From Treponema sp. (GTDB taxonomy: Bacteria > Spirochaetota > Spirochaetia > Treponematales > Treponemataceae), in the NCBI GenBank assembly GCA_024699205.1, contig JAILQA010000463.1, positions 1-17,098 on the forward strand: 17,098 bases of DNA. Direction: 5' to 3'. The translations under genes were made by a program, and so were the position numbers. Under the pieces are notes generated by a model, which had not been told where the DNA came from, searched no databases, and saw nothing but the letters and a program-made list of their open reading frames with translations. Positions within the stretch are counted from its first letter, which is position 1. Each line of letters opens with the position of its first letter. Positions 9,213 through 15,343 of this stretch are shown one piece after another.

Positions 9213-9274
9213 ATATATTAAGTGTAAGGAAAACAAAAAGTTTTTCCGGCAAAAGTTCTTATAGGAGGTATAAT

Positions 9275-9715
9275 ATGAACGAATTAGCACTTTTTAATAA
9301 ATTATTTGATGGTTTGGACGATGACTATTATGAATTGCCATCATTCAATTTTAAGAAAGCGTTCCTAGTACCTAAAGTTGATGTTAAAGAAGGAAAGGAT
9401 GCTTACACTTTGCAGATGGATTTACCAGGCAAAACTGATAAAGATGTAAACATTGAACTTAATAACAAAGTTCTTACAATTTCTTCTGAGAACGAAACAA
9501 AAGATGAGAAGAAAGAAGAAAAAGCAGAAAGCAAAGATGGAATTAAATATTTGATTAAAGAACGAAGTTATTCTAAGTTCTCAAGAAGCTTTACATTACC
9601 GGAAGATGTTGACAGTGACAAACTGACAGCAAAGGTTCAGAACGGAGTTTTGACAGTTACAATGCCAAGACATGCAATTTCTGCTCCTAAGCGAATTGCA
9701 ATAACTTGTGCTTAA
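9275..9715 (+). CDS. Small heat-shock protein, Hsp20/alpha-crystallin family
   Basis: A 146-residue holdase chaperone that binds unfolding proteins without ATP. The alpha-crystallin domain spans about residues 34-131. It has VDVKEGKDAYTLQMDLPG at its start and the signature NGVLTVTMPR at 123-132. A short C-terminal tail carries the I-x-I oligomerisation motif (I141-A-I143). A charged loop at residues 72-88, rich in Lys and Glu, is longer than in minimal members. The start is ATG 9275 behind a perfect AGGAGG. An in-frame extension back to 9056 runs through hairpin DNA and is not coding. It is a single-gene unit with a sigma54-like promoter before it and a GC-rich palindrome after it. Confidence 0.95.
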   Translation: MNELALFNKLFDGLDDDYYELPSFNFKKAFLVPKVDVKEGKDAYTLQMDLPGKTDKDVNIELNNKVLTISSENETKDEKKEEKAESKDGIKYLIKERSYSKFSRSFTLPEDVDSDKLTAKVQNGVLTVTMPRHAISAPKRIAITCA

Positions 9716-9733
9716 TTGTCATAAATAATTAAA

Positions 9734-9830
9734 CCCGCGCCACCCGAGCATGGAGCAGGCGCGGGCAACCGCGAGTCCGCAGGACTGACCGTTAGGGAAC
9801 TGCGGAACGCGAGTTGTTTGTTTTTGTTGG
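9734..9830 (+). terminator. GC-rich double palindrome between convergent genes
   Basis: Two hairpins stand out in otherwise AT-rich DNA. The first pairs CCCGCGCC (9734-9741) with GGCGCGGG (9758-9765), eight perfect pairs. The second pairs CAAC, CGCG and CCGCAG (9766-9782) with CTGCGG, CGCG and GTTG (9800-9816), with small bulges. It also contains a competing short hairpin AGTCC-GCA-GGACT (9774-9786). T-rich sequence follows (9814-9828). Position between the convergent hsp20 and GH43 genes suits a terminator. The base composition and nested palindromes resemble dispersed intergenic repeats of the REP kind. Confidence 0.55.
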
Positions 9831-9839
9831 TGCCAGAAA

Positions 9840-11288
9840 TTAATCAAAAGTAAATGTATCAAATTCAGCAATTATATTTTTGGATTCAGAAAGGAACTCA
9901 AAATAAATTGCGTGTTTTCCAATCAAACCGGACTGAATTTGGCCTGTGACTGCTGAATCGCCTTTTTTAGCATCCAATACGGCAATAATCTTACCTTTAT
10001 AATCATCCACATGAACATATATTTTGAAATTTTCCAGAGCTTTGAGCGAGAGTGTAAGGGTTTTTGCACTTTGCGAACCAAACTGTAAGTATCTGAAACC
10101 TACAGAAAGATTGCTGGTTATATCAACAATTGGTGCGGAAGAGGAATCGGTCTTATCGTAAACAGGTTTAATGTATGCACCACCGTTTCCTCCGTTTGGA
10201 CCACCTTTTGCTCCTCCAAAAATATGGCAGGCATATCCGGCAGAAATTATTTTTCTTGCATCAAGACCGTTTATGTGGGCACCTTGAGAAGTCATTTCTA
10301 CAGGTTCTGAAGCAATTGGTTCCCCGTCTTTGTAGGTAATCTTGCCAATGAAGATTTTGCCGTTCTTATCAAGTGCTACATCAACTGGTTCAAGCATAGC
10401 CTGACGAGAGAATTCATCGGTTCCTGTCTGGCGGTGATAGAAAACATACCACTGTCCTTCGATGTTCATGATACTTCCGTGGTTGTTTCCCCAGCGATAA
10501 GACATACTTTTTGTACCGTCTGCATTTGTAAGTAATTCACCGCCGTTCAAGCTTATGTCTCCGCCCATTTTAAATTCTCCGAGCGGGGTTTCGCTGTATT
10601 TGTAAGAAAGGAAGCCGTTGCACTCTTCATAAACTCCAAGTTGCGGCTGTTTGGTATAGTAGCGTTTTGAATAGATTAAAACGTATTTTCCATTTACTTT
10701 TCGTGGAGAAGAAGCTTCAAAAAAGGCATCCTCTTCATCGTCAAAACCGTCATTTGGTGACCATGGAGCAATACAGTGTTTGATTGGATTTTCGCGAAGG
10801 GTTCCAGGTTTTATGGTTGCCATATCATCGTTTAATTCTGCACAATACTGTTTGCAAAATCCCCAGTAAGCATAAATTCTGCCATCGTCATCTACAAGAA
10901 TTCCTGGATCAAAACCAAGTTCCGTTTTTACAGGATTTGTAAAAGGACCGGCTGGATTTTTACTTGTTGCAACCATGATTCGGGAACCTTTTTGTTCTGC
11001 TGCATACATGTAAAAAGTGTCGCCTTTTTGAACTACATCTGGTGCATACAAAATGGATTTGTCTGCTGATTCGTAACATACACCGTGACAGGTCCAGTTT
11101 GTTAAATCTGAAACTGGCGCACTCCAGACAACCTGATCTGGTCCGCAGTATTCAGTTCTTGCGGTGTCATGTGAACCGTAAACGTAAACTCTTTTTTCTC
11201 CTTTGTATTCAAATACTCTTGGTTCGCCGTCTGGTACGTGTTCCCATAACGGCATGTAGGGATTTGCTCCTTTAATATATTCTTTCAT
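9840..11288 (-). CDS. Glycoside hydrolase family 43, intracellular
   Basis: A 482-residue GH43 enzyme, the family of arabinofuranosidases, arabinanases and beta-xylosidases. The N-terminal five-bladed propeller (residues about 5-310) shows the expected triad: base D20 (HVPDGEPRVF), pKa-modulating D127 (GFDPGILVDDDG) and acid E191 (FFEASS). Each blade shows the pattern of a Gly-Lys-hydrophobic strand. Residues about 310-482 form an accessory beta-domain. A Gly/Asn-rich linker sits near residues 355-370. There is no signal peptide, so it works in the cytoplasm, probably with the nearby GH51 enzyme. A GGAGG site lies 5 nt before the ATG. Exact linkage specificity cannot be read from the sequence. 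Confidence 0.92.
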   Translation of the reverse strand: MKEYIKGANPYMPLWEHVPDGEPRVFEYKGEKRVYVYGSHDTARTEYCGPDQVVWSAPVSDLTNWTCHGVCYESADKSILYAPDVVQKGDTFYMYAAEQKGSRIMVATSKNPAGPFTNPVKTELGFDPGILVDDDGRIYAYWGFCKQYCAELNDDMATIKPGTLRENPIKHCIAPWSPNDGFDDEEDAFFEASSPRKVNGKYVLIYSKRYYTKQPQLGVYEECNGFLSYKYSETPLGEFKMGGDISLNGGELLTNADGTKSMSYRWGNNHGSIMNIEGQWYVFYHRQTGTDEFSRQAMLEPVDVALDKNGKIFIGKITYKDGEPIASEPVEMTSQGAHINGLDARKIISAGYACHIFGGAKGGPNGGNGGAYIKPVYDKTDSSSAPIVDITSNLSVGFRYLQFGSQSAKTLTLSLKALENFKIYVHVDDYKGKIIAVLDAKKGDSAVTGQIQSGLIGKHAIYFEFLSESKNIIAEFDTFTFD

Positions 11289-11341
11289 GTTTCCTCCATA
11301 TGGATTAACCTTATCATTTTCTTTCTTTTATGTCGATTCAT
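11285..11341 (-). CDS. Possible 18-codon leader peptide coupled to the GH43 gene
   Basis: On the minus strand an ATG at 11341-11339, with AAAGGA about 6 nt upstream, opens an 18-codon frame (MNRHKRKKMIRLIHMEET). Its TGA overlaps the GH43 start as ATGA. The peptide is strongly basic and matches nothing I know. ATGA overlaps are typical of translational coupling, but a frame this short can arise by chance. Confidence 0.3.
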   Translation of the reverse strand: MNRHKRKKMIRLIHMEET

Positions 11342-11412
11342 ATTTTTCCTTTTGATTTTATTTAGCATTTACTACCTGTCTTCACTATCTGCCTTTGCTG
11401 GGAGAATAATTA

Positions 11413-11442
11413 TTGACATGAATAACATATAAAACATATAAT
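11413..11442 (+). promoter_or_regulatory. Sigma70 promoter of the SDR gene
   Basis: TTGACA (11413-11418), an 18-bp spacer and TATAAT (11437-11442) are both perfect consensus hexamers. The start would be near 11449, giving a leader of about 20 nt that is mostly the AGGAGG ribosome binding site. The 8-mer TAGGTAAT covers the predicted start here and also the predicted start of the importer operon (3551). Confidence 0.75.
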
Positions 11443-11469
11443 AATACTAGGTAATAAAAAAGGAGGATT

Positions 11470-12276
11470 ATGGATTATATGGATTTACAATTGAAAGATA
11501 AAATAGCTGTAGTAACTGGGGCCAGCAAGGGAATAGGATATGCTATAGCAGAAGAGTTTTTGAAGGAAGGAGCGGCAGTTTTTATTTGTGCCAGAAATAA
11601 AGATGAATTGGATAAGGCTTTTACTAGTCTTGTTGAAAAATATTCAGCAAAGGGAAAAGTTTTTGCTTATGCGCTAGATGGAACAAAAGAAGAAGGAATG
11701 GACTTTCTTGCACAGCAGGCAGCTTCAATTAACGGAAGTATTGATGTTTGGGTAAATAATATCGGAACAAATAAAAAGAGGGAAGGAGAGTATTATACAG
11801 AAGAAGAACTGGATTACATTATCAGTGCAAACTATAAATCCTGTGTGTTTGGAACTCAGGCAGCAGTGAAATACATGAAAGAAAAGGGTGGAAGCATTGT
11901 AAATATCTCTTCCCTTGCAGCTCATGCGGCAACAGCTATTAGAAGCAATATTTATGCAAGTATGAAGGCTGCCGTAATTGCCTATACCCAAACGACTGCC
12001 AGCGAGTATGCACCTTATAATATCCGGGTAAATACTGTTTTGCCGGGATACACAAAAACGCCTCTTCTTATTCAGGGATTTTCGCAGGAGACACTTGATG
12101 AATTATTGCGGAATAATATCCTTAACAGAATGGCTGAGCCGGAGGAAATTGCTAAGCCGGTTGTATTTCTTTCAAGCCCAGCGGCAAGTTATATTACAGG
12201 AACAGAGCTTGAAGTTACCGGCGGACACATAAAAGTCCTCAACGCCCGTGACAGCTGGAATCTGGTAAAAAAATAG
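11470..12276 (+). CDS. Short-chain dehydrogenase/reductase (SDR), classical type
   Basis: A 268-residue NAD(P)-dependent oxidoreductase with the classical SDR pattern. It has the cofactor loop TGASKGIG (16-23), NNIG at 96-99 in place of NNAG, catalytic N121, S147/S148, and Y162-A-S-M-K166. The C-terminal part has RVNTVLPGYTKTPL and ends with ITGTELEVTGGH. Relatives include FabG, gluconate 5-dehydrogenase and sugar or polyol dehydrogenases; substrate is not decidable. Its place back to back with GH43 hints at sugar metabolism, by context only. Two starts are possible: ATG 11470 is only 3 nt from AGGAGG, ATG 11479 is 12 nt from it. The protein from 11479 begins MDLQLKDK, which is closer to family norms. 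Confidence 0.9.
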   Translation: MDYMDLQLKDKIAVVTGASKGIGYAIAEEFLKEGAAVFICARNKDELDKAFTSLVEKYSAKGKVFAYALDGTKEEGMDFLAQQAASINGSIDVWVNNIGTNKKREGEYYTEEELDYIISANYKSCVFGTQAAVKYMKEKGGSIVNISSLAAHAATAIRSNIYASMKAAVIAYTQTTASEYAPYNIRVNTVLPGYTKTPLLIQGFSQETLDELLRNNILNRMAEPEEIAKPVVFLSSPAASYITGTELEVTGGHIKVLNARDSWNLVKK

Positions 12277-12291
12277 GAGCTTGCAGGATTC

Positions 12292-12335
12292 TATATTTGA
12301 CATATATTTGAAATATACTTGAAATATTCTTATAA
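12292..12335 (+). repeat. 11-bp tandem repeats in the asnB promoter
   Basis: Three near-identical 11-bp units follow each other: TATATTTGACA, TATATTTGAAA and TATACTTGAAA. A degenerate fourth, TATTCTTATAA, follows. Each unit contains a -35-like TTGAMA on the same helical face. The fourth unit supplies a -10 box. Confidence 0.85.
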
Positions 12336-12347
12336 AACATCTATTAT
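12308..12347 (+). promoter_or_regulatory. Two overlapping sigma70 promoters for asnB, offset by 11 bp
   Basis: TTGAAA (12308-12313) with TATAAA (12331-12336), and TTGAAA (12319-12324) with TATTAT (12342-12347), both have exact 17-bp spacers. Expected starts are near 12343 and 12354. They give an asnB leader of roughly 105-115 nt that contains the whole 12362-12426 hairpin. Confidence 0.6.
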
Positions 12348-12361
12348 TAAAAGGTAAGCGG

Positions 12362-12430
12362 CAAAGAGGTCGTAGATAATATTTTGTGTATTTAACTTGC
12401 ACAAGATGGTGTCTACGACCTCTTTGTTTT
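12362..12430 (+). promoter_or_regulatory. asnB leader hairpin, candidate attenuator
   Basis: CAAAGAGGTCGTAGA (12362-12376) is perfectly complementary to TCTACGACCTCTTTG (12412-12426). A TTTT run follows, which is the form of an intrinsic terminator with a large 35-nt loop. The loop segment ATTTAAC (12390-12396) is complementary to GTTAAAT (12438-12444), just before the GGAGG site. The same GTTAAA can instead pair locally with TTTAAC (12428-12433). These mutually exclusive pairings suggest regulation of asnB in the leader. I do not recognise a known riboswitch or T-box. Confidence 0.55.
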
Positions 12431-12457
12431 AACGCTTGTTAAATTGGAGGTTTATAT

Positions 12458-14203
12458 ATGTGTGGATTTGTCGGATGTTTTGATTTGAATAGCGGAAGTC
12501 AGCCTATTGCAGAAGGATTAAAAGAGCAGCTCCGTAATTCAGTTTTAGATATGTCAAAAAAAATACGGCACAGAGGTCCGGATTGGAGTGGAATCTACAC
12601 AGGCGATAATGCAATTATCAGTCACGAAAGACTTTCAATTGTAGACCCTTTTTCCGGCAAACAGCCTTTGATTTCGGATGACGGTACTATTATTCTTGCT
12701 GCAAATGGTGAAATCTATAACCACAAGGAAATCAGAAAGGAGTTTGAAGGAAAATATAATTTTAAAACCCAGTCAGATTGTGAAGTAATAATACCTTTGT
12801 ATAAAGCTTATGGAAAAGATTTTATCGAAAAAGTCAGTGGTATTTTTGCCTTTGCACTTTATGATTCAAAAAATGACGTTTATTTGATTGCCCGTGATGA
12901 AATTGGTGTAATTCCTTTGTATCAGGGTTGGGATAAATCTGGAAGATATTATGTTGCTTCTGAATTAAAGGCTCTGGAAGGCGAATGTGTAAGTATTCAG
13001 GAGTTTCCAAATGGTTGCTATTATTATTCAAAAGATAAAGAGCCTGTTCGCTGGTATAAGCGTTCCTGGGAAAGTTATGAAAATGTAAAAAATATGCCAA
13101 AAGCAACGGACGAAAAGGGTGAAATCATAAATCCAACTGTTATAGAGAAAGTTCGTAACGGACTGGAAGAAGCAGTTAGAAAACAGCTGATGTCCGATGT
13201 TCCTTATGGTGTTCTGCTTAGCGGAGGTTTAGATTCTTCAATAATTGCGGCTATTACGCAGAAGTATTCTAAAAAACGAATCGAAACAGATTCCAAAGAG
13301 TCTGCCTGGTGGCCACAGTTACATTCTTTTGCTGTTGGTCTGGAAGGCTCTCCTGATTTGATAGCGGCAAAAAAAGCGGCTGATTATATTGGTACCGTTC
13401 ATCACGAAATCCATTTTACAATCCAGGAGGCCTTGGATGCTTTACCAGATGTAATTTATCATATTGAAACTTATGATATAACAACTGTTCGCGCCTCTAC
13501 ACCTATGTATCTTTTGGCAAGAGCAATTAAATCTATGGGAATTAAAATGGTTCTTTCTGGTGAAGGTTCTGATGAACTTTTTGGCGGATATCTTTATTTC
13601 CATAAGGCACCAAATGCGCAGGAGTTTCATGAAGAGCTTGTACGAAAAATGTCAAAGCTTCATTTGTATGATTGTCTGCGTGCTAATAAATCCCTGATGG
13701 CCTGGGGTGTTGAAGGCCGCGTTCCTTTCCTTGATAAGGAGTTTATTGATATTGCCATGAATCTTAACCCGTCAGATAAAATGAATGTTCTTTTACCAGA
13801 TGGAAGTCAGCGAATTGAAAAATGGATAATCAGAAAGGCCTTTGAAGATTTACTTCCTGCCGAAATCTGCTGGCGACAGAAGGAACAGTTCTCTGATGGT
13901 GTAGGTTACAACTGGATTGATACTTTGAAAAAGATGACGGAAGAAAAAATCAGTGATGCAGAGTTTGCCCGACGTGAAAACCGCTTCCCAATCAATCCTC
14001 CGAAAACTAAGGAAGAATATTACTATCGTGAAATCTACAGTAGTTTATTCCCAAGCGACAGTGCTGCAAAAGTAGTTCCACAGGAAGCGGGAGTTGCATG
14101 TTCTACCCAAAAAGCACTTGAATGGGATGCCGCCTGGAAAAATATGGATGAACCAAGCGGACGTGCTATTTTGGGCGTTCATGAACAAGCTTATAAGGCT
14201 TAA
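12458..14203 (+). CDS. asnB: Asparagine synthetase, glutamine-hydrolysing
   Basis: A 581-residue class-II glutamine amidotransferase that makes asparagine from aspartate, ATP and glutamine in the cytoplasm. The N-terminal glutaminase domain starts with MCGFVGCF, so Cys2 becomes the nucleophile after removal of Met1. RHRGPDWSG (38-45 region) and AANGEIYNH (81-89) are also present. The synthetase domain has the PP-loop SGGLDSS (255-261), then SGEGSDELFGGY and the C-terminal WRQKEQFSDGVGYNW. Length is slightly above the 554 residues of the E. coli enzyme. The ATG has a TTGGAGG site 7 nt upstream. The 3' end overlaps the convergent queuosine-transporter gene by 4 bp, sharing TTAA as both stop codons. 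Expression is probably governed by the leader hairpin. Confidence 0.96.
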   Translation: MCGFVGCFDLNSGSQPIAEGLKEQLRNSVLDMSKKIRHRGPDWSGIYTGDNAIISHERLSIVDPFSGKQPLISDDGTIILAANGEIYNHKEIRKEFEGKYNFKTQSDCEVIIPLYKAYGKDFIEKVSGIFAFALYDSKNDVYLIARDEIGVIPLYQGWDKSGRYYVASELKALEGECVSIQEFPNGCYYYSKDKEPVRWYKRSWESYENVKNMPKATDEKGEIINPTVIEKVRNGLEEAVRKQLMSDVPYGVLLSGGLDSSIIAAITQKYSKKRIETDSKESAWWPQLHSFAVGLEGSPDLIAAKKAADYIGTVHHEIHFTIQEALDALPDVIYHIETYDITTVRASTPMYLLARAIKSMGIKMVLSGEGSDELFGGYLYFHKAPNAQEFHEELVRKMSKLHLYDCLRANKSLMAWGVEGRVPFLDKEFIDIAMNLNPSDKMNVLLPDGSQRIEKWIIRKAFEDLLPAEICWRQKEQFSDGVGYNWIDTLKKMTEEKISDAEFARRENRFPINPPKTKEEYYYREIYSSLFPSDSAAKVVPQEAGVACSTQKALEWDAAWKNMDEPSGRAILGVHEQAYKA

Positions 14204-14910
14204 GCTTCTATTTGCTCATCAGTCTTTTTGACAGCAATTTTTCTTGCAATATAGACAAAAGGTGTATCAAGAAGACTTGTTGCTACATAAATTACATAGC
14301 AGGCTGCTGTGATGGATACAAGCTCTTTGAACTGGTAGATTCCCCAGAAGGCTCCAAAGTTGAAAATAACAATGTTAACAAACTGAGAAATTAATGTAGA
14401 AAAGTTATTTCTAAACCAGAGCATTTTTGTGTGACTGCCAGTCTTTTTTTCTGTAAGATTCCACCAAGCGTGATACAAAGAAACATCAACAAACTCAGAA
14501 ATGATATAAGCAATAAGGCTTGAGAAAAGCATACGCGGTGTGTTTGAGAAAAGACCGTGTACAAACTCGCTGGACCAGTCGCTTTCTGCTGGAATGTAGT
14601 GAACCCACATAAAGCTTAAAAGAATAAAACAGAGGCTTGTAAGAACTCCTGCAAGAACACCTTTGTTTGCTTCTTTTTTTCCGTAAAGTTCGCTGAGAAT
14701 ATCAGTAGCAAGGAATGTTGCGGCAAACAATGTGTTTCCAAGCGTCTGATCCATACCGAATGCGTGCACAACAATTGTTACTTCGATGTTTGCAAAAACT
14801 GTTGCAATTCCAATCCAGGCAAAGAGACCGCCTTTTCCAAACAATTTGAGGAAGAGAATCGTTGCACCAAACGATACCAAAAGAGTAATAATTAAAAATA
14901 ATTCATTCAT
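14200..14910 (-). CDS. Queuosine precursor transporter, YhhQ/VUT (DUF165) family
   Basis: A 236-residue polytopic inner-membrane protein of the YhhQ family, which imports queuosine precursors such as preQ0 or preQ1 for tRNA modification. Six or so helices are visible. Family-typical segments are FAATFLATDILSELYGKKEA near residue 60, IAYIISEFVDVSLYH and the WFRNNFSTLISQFVN stretch. The start is ATG 14910, with GGAGG 7 nt upstream. A TTG further upstream (14952) would include the riboswitch platform and is rejected. The 5' leader carries a preQ1-I aptamer and a hairpin hiding the ribosome binding site, which independently supports the substrate assignment. Confidence 0.93.
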   Translation of the reverse strand: MNELFLIITLLVSFGATILFLKLFGKGGLFAWIGIATVFANIEVTIVVHAFGMDQTLGNTLFAATFLATDILSELYGKKEANKGVLAGVLTSLCFILLSFMWVHYIPAESDWSSEFVHGLFSNTPRMLFSSLIAYIISEFVDVSLYHAWWNLTEKKTGSHTKMLWFRNNFSTLISQFVNIVIFNFGAFWGIYQFKELVSITAACYVIYVATSLLDTPFVYIARKIAVKKTDEQIEA

Positions 14911-14914
14911 TTTT

Positions 14915-14937
14915 GAACCTCCATGACAGGGAGATTC
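14915..14937 (-). promoter_or_regulatory. Hairpin sequestering the ribosome binding site of the queuosine transporter
   Basis: On the minus strand GAATCTCC pairs with GGAGGTTC across a seven-base loop, an eight-pair stem with one G-U. The right arm is the Shine-Dalgarno of the ATG at 14910. The loop repeats the CTGTC of aptamer stem P1, so pairing could switch between them. Confidence 0.65.
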
Positions 14938-14960
14938 CAATCGTAAATACAATAAGGGTT

Positions 14961-15003
14961 GACCTGGTTTTGTTTAACGACAGGAAGGACTTCGAACTGT
15001 CTA
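14961..15003 (-). ncRNA. preQ1-I riboswitch aptamer
   Basis: Reading the minus strand, P1 is GACAG (15001-14997) with CTGTC (14983-14979). The loop is TTCGAAGTCCTTC. The tail is GTTAAACAAAACCAGG. These parts align closely with the type-2 preQ1-I aptamer I know from Thermoanaerobacter tengcongensis, which has loop UCGCAGUAACC and tail UUAACAAAACAAGG. The loop CCU can pair with the tail AGG to form the P2 pseudoknot across the A-rich strand. It precedes a YhhQ-family gene. Ligand binding should lower transporter synthesis when preQ1 is plentiful, with the downstream hairpin acting at translation. Confidence 0.85.
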
Positions 15004-15039
15004 TAAATGAATGCACATAAATTATCAGAAAACAAATGT

Positions 15040-15049
15040 TCTTGCAAGA
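15040..15049. other. Perfect 10-bp palindrome TCTTGCAAGA
   Basis: This short perfect dyad lies between the riboswitch gene and the T-tract array. Its TTGCAA core could serve as a -35 box for the minus-strand transporter gene, with TAATTT 17 bp further on. A protein-binding site is equally possible. Confidence 0.25.
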
Positions 15050-15072
15050 GTGATTATTTTGTGTTCTTTTGT

Positions 15073-15113
15073 TGATTTTTTTGTGATTTTTTTGTGATTT
15101 TTTTAATTTTTTG
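15073..15113 (+). repeat. Helically phased T-tracts (11-bp repeats) upstream of a promoter
   Basis: TGATTTTTTTG occurs twice in tandem (15073-15083 and 15084-15094) and a third time with the last base changed (15095-15105). ATTTTTTG follows. Seven-base T-tracts therefore repeat every 11 bp, which is expected to curve the DNA. The array ends directly at the -35 box, like an UP element. Confidence 0.8.
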
Positions 15114-15114
15114 C

Positions 15115-15142
15115 TTGCATTATTATAATTCTATGCTAGTAT
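15115..15142 (+). promoter_or_regulatory. Sigma70 promoter of the orphan short transcript
   Basis: TTGCAT (15115-15120), a 16-bp spacer and TAGTAT (15137-15142) preceded by TGC form an extended -10 promoter. Phased T-tracts lie immediately upstream. The expected start is near 15149. A perfect TATAAT at 15124-15129 lacks a partner -35 at 17 bp. Confidence 0.6.
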
Positions 15143-15202
15143 TAAGTTGTGGTTAGGAAATCGAGATGGGGACGATGACCGGCTGCTTGTAAGGGAGGCA
15201 AT

Positions 15203-15268
15203 ATGCAGATTCCGACAAAAATAGAATGCCAGCACATGGCTAAATGTGTGGCATTTAATAAACGTTAA
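15203..15268 (+). CDS. Possible 21-residue cysteine-pair peptide within the short transcript
   Basis: An ATG at 15203 follows GGGAGG by 4 nt and opens a 21-codon frame ending in TAA. The peptide starts MQIPTKIEC and has C9-x5-C15 followed by V-A-F-N. This resembles small Cys-x5-Cys-x-Phe-Phe-Asn motifs I have seen in uncharacterised proteins, but the similarity is loose. The reading frame overlaps a strong 12-pair hairpin, which may mean the RNA rather than the peptide is selected. The ribosome binding site is better than those of several real genes here. Confidence 0.35.
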   Translation: MQIPTKIECQHMAKCVAFNKR

Positions 15269-15343
15269 TAACATAGCATCAGCTGCTTAATGCTGAATTA
15301 TTTATAGTGCAAATCATTGAATTGATTTTGGTGCACAGTACAG

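Noticed and set aside
9056..9274. 73-codon upstream extension of the hsp20 frame
   Set aside because: It runs through hairpins, T-runs and the promoter, begins without a ribosome binding site and is unlike any Hsp20 N-terminus. ATG 9275 has a perfect AGGAGG.
12292..12335. CRISPR-like array
   Set aside because: Units are 11 bp, contiguous and without spacers.
12386..12442. 18-codon cysteine-rich frame in the asnB leader starting at GTG
   Set aside because: There is no ribosome binding site at useful distance, it contains only one Asn codon, and its composition follows from the hairpin arm. It is not a convincing leader peptide.
14911..14952. N-terminal extension of the queuosine transporter from TTG 14952
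   Set aside because: It would translate the ribosome-binding-site hairpin. ATG 14910 has GGAGG 7 nt upstream and begins at the family's normal first helix.
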